This document shows, piece after piece, positions 29,133 through 40,275 of a stretch of 64,000 bases of DNA (positions are counted from its first letter, which is position 1; every line of letters starts with the position of its first letter). Source of the stretch: Pseudomonas reidholzensis. Its GTDB lineage: Bacteria > Pseudomonadota > Gammaproteobacteria > Pseudomonadales > Pseudomonadaceae. The position numbers and the translations under genes were made by a program. The notes beneath the pieces were generated by a model that worked only from the letters and a program-made list of their open reading frames with translations, made no database searches and had not been told where the DNA came from. The stretch lies in contig NZ_UNOZ01000002.1 in NCBI RefSeq assembly GCF_900536025.1, positions 62,001-126,000 of the forward strand, given 5' to 3'.

Positions 29133-29690
29133 TCACCCCGCCCGAACGACCTCACCTGTCGCCAGGTCGCGAATCACACTCGGGTTCTTCCGCCCACCCA
29201 GCATCCCACCGAGCACCAGGTCCAACTGCCCGCGGAAGTACTGCTCCACGCGCAACCGGCTCTTCGCCGCCGGACGCCCGCCCGGGTTGGCCGAGGTCGA
29301 AATCAACGGGCCCACCAACGCACACAATTCACGCACTTGGGGATGATCACTTACCCGCAACGCCACGGTGTCGTGCTGCCCGGTCACCCACTCCGGCAAC
29401 AGGCCCTGATGCGGCACCAACCAGGTGTTCGGCCCAGGCCAGGTGCTGCTCATGCGCTGGATCCAGTCTTCGGGGAAGTCCTCGAACAGGAAGTCGAACT
29501 GATGAATTGTGTCGGCAACCAGAATCAGCCCTTTATCCACAGGGCGCGACTTAAGCGCCAGCAGGCGATACACCGCGTCTTCGTTCCACGGGTCGCAGCC
29601 CAGGCCCCAGACCGCTTCCGTTGGATAGGCAATCACCGCGCCCGCCCGAATCTCACGTGCGGCTTGCTGCACACGCCAACTGCTCACCAT
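29133..29690 (-). CDS. tsaC: Threonylcarbamoyl-AMP synthase
   Basis: Makes threonylcarbamoyl-AMP from threonine, bicarbonate and ATP for the t6A37 modification of ANN-decoding tRNAs. The 185-residue single-domain YrdC protein has [26 protein letters not shown] and SANPGG. Single-domain length indicates TsaC rather than Sua5. ATG at 29690. It is followed at its 5' side by dprA on the same strand, as in other pseudomonads. Confidence 0.96.
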   Translation of the reverse strand: MVSSWRVQQAAREIRAGAVIAYPTEAVWGLGCDPWNEDAVYRLLALKSRPVDKGLILVADTIHQFDFLFEDFPEDWIQRMSSTWPGPNTWLVPHQGLLPEWVTGQHDTVALRVSDHPQVRELCALVGPLISTSANPGGRPAAKSRLRVEQYFRGQLDLVLGGMLGGRKNPSVIRDLATGEVVRAG

Positions 29691-29727
29691 TGCTGTCTCT
29701 CCGCATAAGGGCTGATGCGCAGTTTAC

Positions 29728-30825
29728 TTAGCCCGACCGCGCAAACCAACGCCCGGCTTCATTGGTCACCCGCCCTTCGAGCTCCAACTCGGTCAGGCTG
29801 GCCAATACCTGCGCCAACCCCTGGCCACTGCTGCGCGCCAGACCTTCGCTGGTCTGCGGTGCGGCGTGCAGCAGGGCGAGCAGGGGATGGGCAGAGCGCT
29901 CGACAGGCGCGGGCGGCAGGTTTTGCCAACCGCGCAGGCTGTCGATGATCTGCTCCACGCTCTCGACCAGCAACGCGCCGTCGCGGATCAGCTGGTGACA
30001 GCCCTTGGCCCCAGGATGATGGATGGAACCGGGCAGGGCATACACCTCGCGCCCTTGCTCGGCGGCCAAACGCGCGCTGATCAACGAGCCACTGGCCAGG
30101 CTGGCTTCTACCACCAGCACGCCGAGCGACAGGCCGCTGATGATCCTGTTGCGCCGGGGGAAGTTGGCGGGCAGTGGCCCGGCGTCCAGCGGGAACTCGG
30201 AAACCACCGCGCTACTGCACTCGATCATCGCTTGCGCGAGGCCGCGGTGGCGCTGTGGATAAAGTTTTTCAAGACCCGTGCCAAGCACGCCAATCGTGCC
30301 CCCTCCCGCGTCCAACGCGGCCCGATGAGCGGCACCATCGATGCCCAGCGCCAAGCCGCTGGTGATGGTGAATCCCGCCTGGGACAAGCAGCGGGAAAAT
30401 GCCGCGGCGTTATCCAGCGCCGGGGGCGAAGCTCGACGGCTGCCGACGATGGCCAGCTGCGGTGTGTCCAGCAAGTCAGGGTTGCCGGCGACGAACAACA
30501 GCGGTGGCGCATCGTCGATTTCAGCCAGCAGCGCTGGATACCCTGGCTGGTCCCACATCAGTAAATGCTGGCCCGAACGCTCTAGCCAGGCCATTGCGGC
30601 ACTCGCGCCGTCGCGGATCTCGGGGCAGCGTCGTGCGTCACAGGAGGCTGCTGGCACGCCCAAGCTACGCCAAGCAGCGGCCGGAGCACTGAGCGCGGAG
30701 GAGGCACTGCCGAAGGCTTCGATCAACGTCATGAAGCGCCGCAGACCCACCTCGGGAAGCCGGTGCAGACGCAACCGCGCCTCCAGTTCCGCAGGCGGAC
30801 AAGTAGACGAATGGTGCAGGGACAT
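29728..30825 (-). CDS. dprA: DNA-processing protein DprA
   Basis: Binds incoming single-stranded DNA and loads RecA during transformation; cytosolic. The 365-residue protein has an N-terminal helical region, the Rossmann-like domain with IVGSRRASPPAL, SGLALGIDGAAHRAAL and GLEKLYPQRHRGL, and a C-terminal winged-helix-like domain (about 300-365). It starts at ATG 30825. tsaC lies 37 bases downstream. The upstream gap to def is only 210 bases, without the LysM gene often found here. Confidence 0.95.
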   Translation of the reverse strand: MSLHHSSTCPPAELEARLRLHRLPEVGLRRFMTLIEAFGSASSALSAPAAAWRSLGVPAASCDARRCPEIRDGASAAMAWLERSGQHLLMWDQPGYPALLAEIDDAPPLLFVAGNPDLLDTPQLAIVGSRRASPPALDNAAAFSRCLSQAGFTITSGLALGIDGAAHRAALDAGGGTIGVLGTGLEKLYPQRHRGLAQAMIECSSAVVSEFPLDAGPLPANFPRRNRIISGLSLGVLVVEASLASGSLISARLAAEQGREVYALPGSIHHPGAKGCHQLIRDGALLVESVEQIIDSLRGWQNLPPAPVERSAHPLLALLHAAPQTSEGLARSSGQGLAQVLASLTELELEGRVTNEAGRWFARSG

Positions 30826-30896
30826 GGCAGATCATCCTTGATCGACAGAGGGTCATCCAGCTGGCACAACCTGTGGATAACTGTGTTGATAATACT

Positions 30897-30927
30897 TTGA
30901 CAACCTGTCAGTCGAATGGGCTATAAG
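30897..30927 (+). promoter_or_regulatory. Probable sigma70 promoter of def
   Basis: TTGACA at 30897-30902 and CTATAA/TATAAG at 30921-30927, with 18-19 bases between, about 110 bases before the def ATG. A perfect DnaA box lies just upstream at 30872-30880. Confidence 0.55.
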
Positions 30928-31034
30928 GCGTGCTTTAACACCCTAGCCGAGCTTTGCCAGGTGCCGAACGATCCTTTTCCCTTTATTATGTGTGTTCAGT
31001 TTTCAACCGACCGCACAGTGACTGCCTGACCCCT

Positions 31035-31541
31035 ATGGCTATTTTGAACATCCTCGAATTCCCTGACCCGCGCCTGCGCACCCTCGCCAAACCGGTGACG
31101 GTGTTTGATGACGCCCTGCGCCAGCTGATCGACGACATGTTTGAAACCATGTACGAAGCCCCTGGCATCGGCCTGGCCGCGACCCAGGTCAACGTGCACC
31201 TGCGCCTGGTGGTGATGGACCTGAGCGAAGATCGCAGCGAGCCACGGGTGTTCATCAACCCCGAGGTCGAAGAACTGACCCACGACATGGGCCAGTACCA
31301 GGAAGGCTGCCTGTCGGTACCCGGCTTCTACGAGAACGTCGACCGCCCGCTGCGGATCCGGGTCAAGGCCCTCGACCGCGATGGCAAGCCTTACGAGCTG
31401 GAGGCCGAAGGCCTGCTCGCGGTGTGCGTCCAGCACGAACTCGATCACCTCAACGGCAAGCTGTTCGTCGACTACCTGTCGCAGCTCAAACGTGACCGGA
31501 TCAAGAAGAAGCTGGAAAAACAGCACCGCCAGCAAGCCTGA
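31035..31541 (+). CDS. def: Peptide deformylase
   Basis: Removes the formyl group from nascent proteins. The 168-residue enzyme has the three motifs [17 protein letters not shown] (metal ligand C92) and QHELDHLNG (metal ligands H134 and H138). ATG at 31035. It is upstream of fmt, rsmB and trkA, but a terminator-like hairpin separates it from fmt. Confidence 0.97.
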   Translation: MAILNILEFPDPRLRTLAKPVTVFDDALRQLIDDMFETMYEAPGIGLAATQVNVHLRLVVMDLSEDRSEPRVFINPEVEELTHDMGQYQEGCLSVPGFYENVDRPLRIRVKALDRDGKPYELEAEGLLAVCVQHELDHLNGKLFVDYLSQLKRDRIKKKLEKQHRQQA

Positions 31542-31555
31542 TCCCCTCCTTCCAG

Positions 31556-31582
31556 AAGGCTTGCTGCGGCAAGCCTTTTTCT
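31556..31582 (+). terminator. Rho-independent terminator between def and fmt
   Basis: AAGGCTTGC-TGCG-GCAAGCCTT followed by TTTTCTTTT, directly after the def stop and about 20 bases before the fmt start. It probably uncouples or attenuates fmt expression relative to def. Confidence 0.75.
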
Positions 31583-31601
31583 TTTGCACAGCGAGAACTC
31601 C

Positions 31602-32534
31602 ATGCGCATCGTCTTCGCGGGCACCCCAGAGTTTGCCGCCGAACACCTCAAAGCCCTGCTCGACAGCCCCTATGAAGTGGTGGCCGTGTACACCCAGCCG
31701 GATCGCCCGGCGGGTCGTGGGCAAAAGCTCATGCCGAGCCCGGTCAAGCAACTGGCCGTGGCCCATGACATCCCGGTGTTGCAGCCGCCAACCCTGCGCA
31801 ACGCCGAGGCCCAGGCTGAACTGGCCGCGCTGGCGCCGGACCTGATGGTGGTGGTCGCCTATGGCCTGATCCTGCCGCAGGTGGTGCTGGATATCCCGCG
31901 CCTGGGCTGCATCAACAGCCACGCCTCGCTGCTGCCACGCTGGCGCGGTGCGGCGCCGATCCAGCGCGCCGTGCAAGCCGGCGACGCCGAGAGCGGCGTG
32001 ACCGTGATGCGCATGGAAGCCGGCCTGGACACCGGGCCGATGCTGCTCAAGGTCGTCACCCCGATCAGCGCCGAAGACACCGGCGGCAGCCTGCACGATC
32101 GCCTCGCCGAACTGGGCCCGCCCGCCGTGCTGCAGGCCATCGCCGGCCTGGCCGATGGCAGCCTGCAAGGTGAAGTGCAGGACGACGCACTGGCCACCTA
32201 CGCGCACAAGCTGAACAAGGACGAGGCGCGCATCGACTGGAGCCGCCCGGCGGTTGAACTGGAGCGCCTGGTGCGCGCCTTCAACCCGTGGCCGGTGTGC
32301 CACAGCACCCTCGACGGCGAGAGCGTCAAGGTACTGGCCGCGACGTTGTCCACAGGCAACGGCGCGCCGGGCGAGATCCTCAGCGCCAGCAAGGACGGCC
32401 TGGTCGTCGCCTGCGGTGACCAGGCGCTGAGCCTGACCCGCCTGCAACTGCCCGGGGGCAAGGCGCTGAACTTCAGCGACCTGTTCAACAGCCGCCGCGA
32501 GAAGTTCGCCCACGGCAAGGTACTCGGCCAATGA
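31602..32534 (+). CDS. fmt: Methionyl-tRNA formyltransferase
   Basis: Formylates initiator Met-tRNA with 10-formyltetrahydrofolate. The 310-residue protein has the catalytic region N105-S-H107[14 protein letters not shown] and a C-terminal OB-like domain (about 207-310). The ATG at 31602 is used; an upstream in-frame ATG at 31584 lies in the terminator tail. It overlaps rsmB by ATGA. Confidence 0.97.
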   Translation: MRIVFAGTPEFAAEHLKALLDSPYEVVAVYTQPDRPAGRGQKLMPSPVKQLAVAHDIPVLQPPTLRNAEAQAELAALAPDLMVVVAYGLILPQVVLDIPRLGCINSHASLLPRWRGAAPIQRAVQAGDAESGVTVMRMEAGLDTGPMLLKVVTPISAEDTGGSLHDRLAELGPPAVLQAIAGLADGSLQGEVQDDALATYAHKLNKDEARIDWSRPAVELERLVRAFNPWPVCHSTLDGESVKVLAATLSTGNGAPGEILSASKDGLVVACGDQALSLTRLQLPGGKALNFSDLFNSRREKFAHGKVLGQ

Positions 32535-33841
32535 ACCCGCGTCTGGCTGCCGCCCGTGCCCTTGCCGCCGTGCTCAGCGGCAAGGCGTCGCTGAACAGTT
32601 CGTTGCCCACCCAACTGGACAAGGTCGACGAACGCGACCGTGGCCTGACCCAGGACCTGGCCTTCGGCACCGCCCGCTGGCAGCCGCGCCTGGAGCTGCT
32701 CGCCGCGCAGCTGCTGCAAAAGCCGTTCAAGGCGGCTGACAGCGATGTGCAGGCGCTGCTGCTGGTCGGCCTGTACCAATTGTTCTACACCCGCGTGCCG
32801 GCGCATGCCGCCATCGGCGAGACCGTCGGTTGCGCCGACAAGCTGAAAAAGCCCTGGGCCAAGGCGCTGCTCAACGCCGTGCTGCGCCGCGCCCAGCGCG
32901 AGGGTGAAGCAATCCTCGCCGGCATGGAGCGCGACCCGGTGGTGCGCACCGCCCATCCGCGCTGGCTGCAGAAGTCGCTCAAGGCGTTCTGGCCGGAGCA
33001 GTGGGAGGCGATCTGCGCCGCCAACAATGCCCACCCGCCGATGATCCTGCGGGTCAACCGCCGCCATCACAGCCGCGATGCGTATCTTGCGCTGCTGGCC
33101 GAGGCCGGCATCGGCGCCAGCGCCTGCCAGTACAGCCGCGACGGTATCGTCCTCGAGGCCGCCTGCGACGTGCGTGGCCTGCCGGGGTTTGCCGAAGGCT
33201 GGGTGAGCGTCCAGGACGAGGCCGCGCAATTGGCCGCCGACCTCCTCGAACTGACCCCTGGCCAGCGCGTGCTCGACGCCTGCTGCGCGCCGGGCGGCAA
33301 GACCTGCCACCTGCTCGAAGCCGAACAAGGCCTGGCTGAAGTGGTCGCCATCGACCTCGAAGCCAAGCGCCTGACCCGCGTGCGGGAGAACCTCGACCGG
33401 CTGCAGCTGGACGCCAAGCTGATCGCCTGTGATGCCCGCGAAACCGCCACCTGGTGGGACGGCAAGCCGTTCCAGCGGATCCTGCTCGACGCACCGTGCT
33501 CGGCCACCGGCGTTATCCGCCGTCATCCGGACATCAAGCTGACCCGCCAGGCCGACGACATCCCGGCCCTCGCGGCGCTGCAGGGCGAGCTGCTCGATGC
33601 GCTGTGGCCGACCCTCGAAGTCGGCGGCATGCTGCTGTACGCCACCTGCTCGAGCCTGCCGACGGAGAACACCGAAGTGATCGAGGCGTTCCTGGCCCGC
33701 ACCCCCGGCGCCCGCGAGCTGGACCTGGCCACCGAGGCCGGCCTGCGCCAGCCACATGGCCGCCAGCTGTTGGCCCAGGAAGGCGGCCACGACGGCTTCT
33801 ACTATGCCAAGCTGATCAAGATCGCCGCCTCGCGCGCATAA
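32531..33841 (+). CDS. rsmB: 16S rRNA (cytosine-967-C5)-methyltransferase
   Basis: Methylates C967 of 16S rRNA. The 436-residue protein has an N-terminal NusB-like RNA-binding domain (about 1-140) and a C-terminal SAM methyltransferase domain. Motif I region is [12 protein letters not shown] (about residue 250) and the catalytic cysteine is in DAPCSATGV (about 322), with [12 protein letters not shown] after it. The start overlaps the fmt stop (ATGA). Confidence 0.97.
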   Translation: MNPRLAAARALAAVLSGKASLNSSLPTQLDKVDERDRGLTQDLAFGTARWQPRLELLAAQLLQKPFKAADSDVQALLLVGLYQLFYTRVPAHAAIGETVGCADKLKKPWAKALLNAVLRRAQREGEAILAGMERDPVVRTAHPRWLQKSLKAFWPEQWEAICAANNAHPPMILRVNRRHHSRDAYLALLAEAGIGASACQYSRDGIVLEAACDVRGLPGFAEGWVSVQDEAAQLAADLLELTPGQRVLDACCAPGGKTCHLLEAEQGLAEVVAIDLEAKRLTRVRENLDRLQLDAKLIACDARETATWWDGKPFQRILLDAPCSATGVIRRHPDIKLTRQADDIPALAALQGELLDALWPTLEVGGMLLYATCSSLPTENTEVIEAFLARTPGARELDLATEAGLRQPHGRQLLAQEGGHDGFYYAKLIKIAASRA

Positions 33842-33863
33842 GAACAATGGTTAGGAGTAGCGG

Positions 33864-35237
33864 ATGAAGATCATCATCCTGGGTGCAGGGCAGGTCGGCG
33901 GTACGCTGGCCGAGCACCTGGCCAGCGAAGCCAACGACATCACCGTGGTCGACACCGATGGCGACCGCCTGCGCGACCTCGGCGACCGCCTCGACATCCG
34001 CACCGTGCAGGGCCGTGGCTCGCTGCCGACGGTGCTGCGCCAGGCCGGTGCCGACGACGCCGACATGCTGGTGGCGGTGACCAACAGTGACGAGACCAAC
34101 ATGGTCGCGTGCCAGGTCGCCTATTCGCTGTTCCACACCCCGACCAAGATTGCCCGGGTGCGCGAGTCGGCCTACCTCACCCGTGAAGAGCTGTTCCACA
34201 ACGACCATATCCCGGTCGACGTGCTGATCAGCCCCGAGCAGGTGGTGACCAACTACATCAAGCGCCTGATCGAACACCCCGGCGCGCTGCAGGTGATCGA
34301 CTTCGCCGACGGCAAGGCCCAGCTGGTGGCGGTCAAGGCCTACTACGGCGGGCCGCTGGTCGGCCAGCAGCTGCGCCAGATCCGCGCGCACATGCCCAAT
34401 GTCGATACCCGCGTGGCGGCGATCTTCCGCCGTGACCGGCCGATCAAGCCGCAGGGCGACACGGTGATCGAGGCCGATGACGAGGTGTTCTTCATCGCCG
34501 CGAAAAAGGACATCCGTGCGGTGATGGGCGAGCTGCGCCGCATCGACGAGACCAACAAGCGCGTGGTCATCGCCGGTGGCGGGCAGATCGGCGAACGCCT
34601 GGCCGAGGCCATCGAGAGCCGCTACCAGGTGAAGATCATCGAGATGAACGCCGCCCGCTGCCGGTATCTGTCGGACACCCTGGAAAGCACCGTGGTGCTG
34701 CAGGGCAGCGCCTCGGACAAGGACCTGATGCTCGAAGAGAACATCGCCGACGCCGACATTTTCCTGGCCCTGACCAACGACGACGAGGCCAACATCATGT
34801 CCTCGCTGCTGGCCAAGCGCCTGGGTGCGAGCAAGGTCATGACCCTGATCAACAACCCGGCCTATGTCGACCTGGTCCAGGGTGGCGAGATCGACATCGC
34901 CATCAGCCCGCAGCTGGCGACCATCGGCACCCTGCTGGCGCACGTGCGGCGTGGCGATATCGTCAGCGTGCACTCGTTGCGTCGCGGTGCGGCCGAGGCC
35001 ATCGAAGCGGTCGCACATGGCGACTCGAAGTCGAGCAAGGTGATTGGCAAAGCCATCGAAGACATCGCCTTGCCGCCGGGCACGACCATTGGCGCGATCA
35101 TTCGTGACGAGCAGGTGCTGATCGCCCACGACGATACGGTGATCGAAACGGGTGACCACGTGATCCTGTTCGTTGTGGATAAAAAGCATATCCGTGACGT
35201 GGAGAAGTTGTTCCACGTGGGCTTGAGCTTCTTCTAA
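33864..35237 (+). CDS. trkA: Trk system potassium uptake protein TrkA
   Basis: Peripheral NAD-binding regulatory subunit of the Trk potassium channel. The 457 residues hold two RCK units, each with a Rossmann loop: [10 protein letters not shown] at residues 7-16 and [10 protein letters not shown] at about 235-245, each followed by a TrkA-C domain. It follows rsmB by 22 bases with GGAG before the ATG. The def-fmt-rsmB-trkA order is conserved. A perfect DnaA box lies inside its 3' end (35174). Confidence 0.97.
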   Translation: MKIIILGAGQVGGTLAEHLASEANDITVVDTDGDRLRDLGDRLDIRTVQGRGSLPTVLRQAGADDADMLVAVTNSDETNMVACQVAYSLFHTPTKIARVRESAYLTREELFHNDHIPVDVLISPEQVVTNYIKRLIEHPGALQVIDFADGKAQLVAVKAYYGGPLVGQQLRQIRAHMPNVDTRVAAIFRRDRPIKPQGDTVIEADDEVFFIAAKKDIRAVMGELRRIDETNKRVVIAGGGQIGERLAEAIESRYQVKIIEMNAARCRYLSDTLESTVVLQGSASDKDLMLEENIADADIFLALTNDDEANIMSSLLAKRLGASKVMTLINNPAYVDLVQGGEIDIAISPQLATIGTLLAHVRRGDIVSVHSLRRGAAEAIEAVAHGDSKSSKVIGKAIEDIALPPGTTIGAIIRDEQVLIAHDDTVIETGDHVILFVVDKKHIRDVEKLFHVGLSFF

Positions 35238-35248
35238 GGAGACACCGC

Positions 35249-35566
35249 ATGCGCGAATCGCTGGAAAAGATGCTGGCCAAGGGTGTGGATAACGCCCTGT
35301 TGCGCTTTGGCCTGGGCAAGGCGTGGCTGGATGAGGGGAACGGCGCTGAGGCGGCGGTGCACCTGGCCCGTTGTATCGAGCAAGACCCGAAGTACTCGGC
35401 GGCGTGGAAGCTGCTGGGCAAGGCTTGGCAGCTGCAGGGCGACCTGGCGGCGGCGCGCAAGGCGTGGGAGGAGGGCATTGCCGCGGCGCAGGCGCATGGC
35501 GACAAGCAGGCCGAGAAAGAGATGACGGTGTTTCTCAAGAAGCTCGATAAAGCCGAGAAATCCTGA
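35249..35566 (+). CDS. Small tetratricopeptide-repeat protein
   Basis: A 105-residue protein with about two TPR units (LLRFGLGKAWLDEGN through LQGDLAAARKAWEEG), probably a cytosolic protein-protein adaptor. It starts 11 bases after the trkA stop behind AAGGAG, so it is the last gene of the trkA operon. Partner unknown. Confidence 0.9.
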   Translation: MRESLEKMLAKGVDNALLRFGLGKAWLDEGNGAEAAVHLARCIEQDPKYSAAWKLLGKAWQLQGDLAAARKAWEEGIAAAQAHGDKQAEKEMTVFLKKLDKAEKS

Positions 35567-35582
35567 GCTCCTGAAATCCTGG

Positions 35583-35702
35583 GGCTGCTGCGCAGCCCTT
35601 TCGCGACACAAGGCCGCTCCCACAGGTACTGCGCATACCTCGAAATCGGCGCTGTTCTTGTGGGAGCGGCCTTGTGTCGCGAAAGGGGCGCAAAGCGCCC
35701 CG
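35583..35702. repeat. REP palindrome, ttcgcgacacaaggccgc type
   Basis: Arms at about 35596-35624 and 35659-35687, nearly perfect, with outer GC hairpins (35582-35597 and 35686-35702). It lies between convergent genes. Confidence 0.83.
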
Positions 35703-35709
35703 GGCAATC

Positions 35710-36597
35710 TCAGTACCAGCGCGCCTCGCCCGCCGGGCGCTTCTTGAAGCGCTTCATGCTCCACATGTACTGGCTCGGATACTCGCGCACATAGCGCTCG
35801 ACCACCTTGCTCATGGCCGCCGCCGACACCGTCACATCGTCGCTGTACATCTCTTCTGGCGCGGCTTCCAGGATCACCCGGAACCCGGAGCCATCCGGCA
35901 GGCGCAGGGCATGCAGGAACACCCCCACCGCCTTGCCACCGGCCAGCATGTTCGGCACGAACTTGCTGGTCAGCGCCTGGGTACCGAGAAACGGCACGAA
36001 CACCCCAGCCGACTCGGCCGGCTCCGGGTCGGCAGGAATCCCCACCTGGCCACCCCGGCGCACTTCCTTGATCACACTGAGGATGCCTTCCTTGGTCGAA
36101 GGCGCCACGCGGTTACCCATCTGCACCCGCTGCTCGCGCAACAGGTCGTCGACCGCCTTGAGCTTGGGCGGCCGGTAGAAGATGATCGGCTTGCACTGGC
36201 TGCAATAGAAGTGGTTCAACACCTCCCAGTTGCCCAGGTGGCTGGTGATACCGACCACGCCCTTGCCAGACGCCAGGGCCTGTTCGAGCACCTCCAGGCC
36301 TTGCACTTCCTTGACCAGCTCCAGCGAACGCTGCGGCGGCCAGATCCAGGCACAGGCACTCTCGACGAACGACTTGCCGATGTCGCGCAGGGTATGCCCG
36401 ACCAACTGCTCGCGCTCGGCCGGGTTCATTTCCGGGAAGCACTTGGCGAGGTTGATCCGGACCACGTCGCGCGAACCGTTGGGGACCTTCCACATGAGCC
36501 AGCCGATACCCGCGCCAACCCGCTGCACCGCGCCCCAGGGCAGCTTGGCGAAGAGTCGTAGCACCCCGACCATCAGGGCGCCCTTGAATTTTTCCAC
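35710..36597 (-). CDS. lpxL: Lipid A biosynthesis lauroyl acyltransferase
   Basis: Transfers a secondary acyl chain from acyl-ACP to lipid A on the inner membrane. The 295-residue LPLAT protein has the catalytic H120-x4-E125 motif (SHLGNWE). Start at GTG 36597 (VEKFKGALM), 8 bases after AAGGA; the open frame continues to 36861 inside tag and lacks homology. This is the usual length of LpxL/HtrB. The exact acyl specificity is not readable. Confidence 0.93.
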   Translation of the reverse strand: MEKFKGALMVGVLRLFAKLPWGAVQRVGAGIGWLMWKVPNGSRDVVRINLAKCFPEMNPAEREQLVGHTLRDIGKSFVESACAWIWPPQRSLELVKEVQGLEVLEQALASGKGVVGITSHLGNWEVLNHFYCSQCKPIIFYRPPKLKAVDDLLREQRVQMGNRVAPSTKEGILSVIKEVRRGGQVGIPADPEPAESAGVFVPFLGTQALTSKFVPNMLAGGKAVGVFLHALRLPDGSGFRVILEAAPEEMYSDDVTVSAAAMSKVVERYVREYPSQYMWSMKRFKKRPAGEARWY

Positions 36598-36638
36598 AGG
36601 CGGATTCCTTATATCTGCAAGGCGCGCATTGTAACCCC

Positions 36639-37190
36639 TCAGCGCAGCAACGCGGCGTAGCGATCGCAGTCGGTGGTGTGGTCCATGACCATGCCGGTGG
36701 CCTGCATGAATGCGTAGCAGATGGTCGGGCCAACAAACGTGAAGCCGGCTTTCTGCAAGGCCTTGCTCATCGCCTTGGCCTCGTCGGTCACCGCTGGCAC
36801 CTCGCTGCGCCCGGTGAAGTGGTTGATCTTCGGCGTCCCGCCAACAAACGACCAGAGCCATTCGGCCGGGTTATCCACAGCCAGCCAGGCCTTGGCGTTG
36901 CGCCGGGCGGCATTGAGCTTGAGGCGATTGCGGATGATCCCGGCGTCGAGCATCAGTTCCTCGATACGTTCGTCGCTCATCTGCGCCAGCTGGACCGGGT
37001 CGAAGCCGTACATCACTTCGCGATACCGCTCACGTTTGCGCAGCACGGTGATCCACGACAGGCCGGCCTGGAACCCTTCGAGCAAAAGCATCTCGAAGAG
37101 CAACGCCGGGTCGCGCTGCGGTGTTCCCCATTCCTGGTCGTGATAGGCCTGGTACAACGGATCGTCAGAACACCAAAAGCAGCGTGGCAT
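36639..37190 (-). CDS. tag: DNA-3-methyladenine glycosylase I
   Basis: Excises 3-methyladenine from alkylated DNA. The 183-residue protein shows the zinc ligands of Tag: C4, H17, H171 and C175, with the QEWGTP motif and the aromatic base pocket (GLSWITVL). ATG at 37190. It is upstream of lpxL on the same strand and diverges from glyQ. A perfect DnaA box lies inside at 36871. Confidence 0.97.
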   Translation of the reverse strand: MPRCFWCSDDPLYQAYHDQEWGTPQRDPALLFEMLLLEGFQAGLSWITVLRKRERYREVMYGFDPVQLAQMSDERIEELMLDAGIIRNRLKLNAARRNAKAWLAVDNPAEWLWSFVGGTPKINHFTGRSEVPAVTDEAKAMSKALQKAGFTFVGPTICYAFMQATGMVMDHTTDCDRYAALLR

Positions 37191-37273
37191 AAGGCTCCAA
37201 TGAGTAGAGGGCGAGGCGAATCGGGTTATACTCCCGCTCTTTACATCCGCATCCCCAGATACAGGTGAATTTC

Positions 37274-38221
37274 GTGAGCCAGCCTACGCCAGCCGTGCGT
37301 ACCTTCCAAGACCTCATCCTCGCCCTGCAGAAGTACTGGGCGGAGCAAGGTTGTGTGGTACTTCAGCCCTACGATATGGAAGTAGGCGCCGGCACGTTCC
37401 ACACCGCTACTTTCCTGCGCGCCGTCGGCCCAGAAACCTGGAACGCCGCCTACGTGCAGCCTAGCCGTCGCCCAGCCGACGGACGGTATGGCGAAAACCC
37501 CAACCGCCTGCAGCATTACTACCAGTTCCAGGTGGTCCTCAAGCCGAACCCGGCCAACTTCCAGGAGCTGTACCTGGGCTCGCTGAAGGCGATCGGCCTG
37601 GACCCGCTGGTCCACGACATTCGCTTCGTCGAAGACAACTGGGAATCGCCGACCCTCGGCGCCTGGGGTCTGGGCTGGGAAATCTGGCTGAACGGCATGG
37701 AAGTGACCCAGTTCACCTACTTCCAGCAAGTCGGCGGCATCGAGTGCTACCCGGTCACCGGTGAGATCACCTACGGCCTCGAGCGCCTGGCGATGTACAT
37801 CCAGGGCGTCGACTCGGTATACGACCTGGTCTGGGCAGACGGCCCGTTCGGCGTGGTCACCTATGGCGATGTGTTCCACCAGAACGAAGTGGAGCAATCG
37901 ACCTACAACTTCGAGCACGCCAACGTCGACAAGCTGTTCGAACTGTTCGACTTCTACGAAAGCGAAGCGAACCGCCTGATCAAGCTCGACCTGCCGCTGC
38001 CGACCTATGAAATGGTCCTGAAGGCGTCGCACACCTTCAACCTGCTCGACGCCCGCCGCGCCATCTCGGTGACCGAGCGTCAGCGCTACATCCTGCGTGT
38101 GCGTACCCTGGCCCGCGACGTGGCCCAGAGCTACCTGCAAGCCCGAGCCCGCATGGGCTTCCCGATGGCGACCCCTGAACTGCGTGACGAAGTGTTGGCT
38201 AAGCTGGAGGCTGCACAATGA
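37274..38221 (+). CDS. glyQ: Glycyl-tRNA synthetase alpha subunit
   Basis: Class II synthetase catalytic subunit of the alpha2-beta2 glycyl-tRNA synthetase. The 315-residue protein has the motif region [20 protein letters not shown] and [19 protein letters not shown]. Start chosen at the second GTG (37274, [11 protein letters not shown]) because AGGTGA lies 5 bases upstream and the length fits the family; a GTG at 37265 is possible. It overlaps glyS by ATGA. A -10-like TATACT lies at 37227-37232. Confidence 0.96.
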   Translation: MSQPTPAVRTFQDLILALQKYWAEQGCVVLQPYDMEVGAGTFHTATFLRAVGPETWNAAYVQPSRRPADGRYGENPNRLQHYYQFQVVLKPNPANFQELYLGSLKAIGLDPLVHDIRFVEDNWESPTLGAWGLGWEIWLNGMEVTQFTYFQQVGGIECYPVTGEITYGLERLAMYIQGVDSVYDLVWADGPFGVVTYGDVFHQNEVEQSTYNFEHANVDKLFELFDFYESEANRLIKLDLPLPTYEMVLKASHTFNLLDARRAISVTERQRYILRVRTLARDVAQSYLQARARMGFPMATPELRDEVLAKLEAAQ

Positions 38222-40272
38222 GTGCTCAAGATTTCCTGGTTGAACTGGGCACCGAAGAGCTGCCACCCAAAGCCCTCGCCACCCTCGGCGATGCGTTTCT
38301 GGCCGGTATCGAAAAAGGCCTGCAGGCCGCTGGCCTGAACTACGCGGCAAAGAGCGTGTACGCCGCGCCGCGCCGCCTGGCCGTGCTGATCCGTCAACTC
38401 GACGTGCAACAGCCAGACCGCAGCATCAATGTCGACGGCCCGCCCGTACAAGCGGCGTTCGATGCCGAAGGCAAGCCGACCCAGGCTGCCCTGGGCTTCG
38501 CCAAGAAGTGTGGCGTCGACCTGTCCGAGATCGACCAGAGCGGCGCCAAGCTGCGCTTCTCCCAGCACATCCCAGGCAAGGCCACGGCCAGCCTGCTGCC
38601 GACCATCGTCGAAGACTCGCTGAACGACCTGCCGATCCCCAAGCGCATGCGCTGGGCGGCCAGCCGTGAAGAATTCGTGCGTCCGACCCAATGGCTGGTG
38701 ATGCTGCTCGGCGACCAGGTGGTCGACTGCACCATCCTCAAGCAACAGGCCGGTCGCGAGTCGCGTGGGCACCGTTTCCACCACCCGGAAAACGTCCTGA
38801 TCAGCGCCCCGGCCAACTACGTCGAAGACCTGCGCAAGGCCTACGTGCTGGCTGACTTCGCCGAGCGCCGCGAGCTGATCGCCAAGCGCACCGCGGAGCT
38901 GGCGATGCAGCAGGAAGGCAGCGCCATCGTGCCGCCGGCACTGCTCGACGAAGTGACCGCGCTGGTCGAGTGGCCCGTGCCGCTGGTGTGCTCGTTCGAG
39001 GAGCGGTTCCTCGACGTGCCGCAAGAAGCCCTGATCACCACCATGCAGGACAACCAGAAGTACTTCTGCCTGCTGGACAGCGAAGGCAAGCTGCTGCCGC
39101 GCTTCATCACCGTGGCCAACGTCGAGAGCCGCGACCCGCAGCAGATCGTCCAGGGCAACGAGAAGGTCGTGCGTCCGCGCCTGACCGACGCCGAGTTCTT
39201 CTTCAAGCAAGACAAGAAGCAGCCGCTGGAGACGTTCAACGAGCGCCTCAAGAACGTGGTCTTCCAGGCTCAGCTGGGCAGCGTCTACGACAAGGCCGAG
39301 CGGGTTTCCAAGCTGGCCGCGTTCATTGCCCCGCGCATCGGCGGCGACGCCCAGCATGCCGCGCGTGCAGGCCTGCTGTCGAAATGCGACCTGGCCACCG
39401 AAATGGTCGGCGAGTTCCCTGAAATGCAGGGCATCGCCGGCTACTACTACGCCATCAACGATGGCGAAGCAGAAGACGTCGCCCTGGCCCTGAACGAGCA
39501 GTACATGCCGCGCGGTGCTGGCGCTGAGCTGCCGCAGACCGTCACCGGTGCTGCCGTGGCGATCGCCGACAAGCTCGACACCCTGGTCGGCATCTTCGGT
39601 ATCGGCATGCTGCCGACCGGCAGCAAAGACCCGTACGCCTTGCGCCGGGCCGCCCTCGGCGTGCTGCGCATCCTGATCGACAAGCAGCTGGACCTGGACC
39701 TGACCGACGCCGTGAGCTTCGCCGTCACCCAGTTCGGCAGCAAGATCAAGGCGGCCGGCTTGTCCGAGCAGGTCCTGGAGTTCATCTTCGACCGCCTGCG
39801 TGCACGCTACGAAGACGAAGGCATCGACGTCGGCACCTACCTCTCGGTGCGTGCACTGAAGCCGGGTTCGGCACTGGATTTCGACCAGCGCGTGCAGGCC
39901 GTACAGGCCTTCCGCAAGCTGCCTGAAGCCGAGGCCCTGGCCGCGGTCAACAAGCGTGTGTCGAACCTGCTGAGCAAGGCCGAAGGGGCGATCTCCGAAC
40001 AGGTCGAGCCGAAGTACTTCGACAATGCCAACGAGTTCTCCCTGTACTCGGCGATCCAGCAGGCCGACCAGGCCGTGCAGCCGATGGCTGCCGCGCGTCA
40101 GTACAGCGAGTCGCTGGCCCGCCTGGCTGCACTGCGTGATCCGGTCGACGCCTTCTTCGAGGCGGTGATGGTCAACGCCGAAGACGCCAAGGTCCGCGCC
40201 AACCGTTACGCCCTGCTCAGCCGCCTGCGCGGTCTGTTCCTGGGTGTCGCCGACATCTCGCTGCTGGGGTAA
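38218..40272 (+). CDS. glyS: Glycyl-tRNA synthetase beta subunit
   Basis: Provides tRNA recognition and binding in the alpha2-beta2 enzyme. The 684-residue length is standard. It starts [18 protein letters not shown], with the HD-like core region containing [17 protein letters not shown] and a C-terminal anticodon-binding domain. The start overlaps the glyQ stop (ATGA), giving equal synthesis. gmhB follows 3 bases after the stop. Confidence 0.97.
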   Translation: MSAQDFLVELGTEELPPKALATLGDAFLAGIEKGLQAAGLNYAAKSVYAAPRRLAVLIRQLDVQQPDRSINVDGPPVQAAFDAEGKPTQAALGFAKKCGVDLSEIDQSGAKLRFSQHIPGKATASLLPTIVEDSLNDLPIPKRMRWAASREEFVRPTQWLVMLLGDQVVDCTILKQQAGRESRGHRFHHPENVLISAPANYVEDLRKAYVLADFAERRELIAKRTAELAMQQEGSAIVPPALLDEVTALVEWPVPLVCSFEERFLDVPQEALITTMQDNQKYFCLLDSEGKLLPRFITVANVESRDPQQIVQGNEKVVRPRLTDAEFFFKQDKKQPLETFNERLKNVVFQAQLGSVYDKAERVSKLAAFIAPRIGGDAQHAARAGLLSKCDLATEMVGEFPEMQGIAGYYYAINDGEAEDVALALNEQYMPRGAGAELPQTVTGAAVAIADKLDTLVGIFGIGMLPTGSKDPYALRRAALGVLRILIDKQLDLDLTDAVSFAVTQFGSKIKAAGLSEQVLEFIFDRLRARYEDEGIDVGTYLSVRALKPGSALDFDQRVQAVQAFRKLPEAEALAAVNKRVSNLLSKAEGAISEQVEPKYFDNANEFSLYSAIQQADQAVQPMAAARQYSESLARLAALRDPVDAFFEAVMVNAEDAKVRANRYALLSRLRGLFLGVADISLLG

Positions 40273-40275
40273 GCC

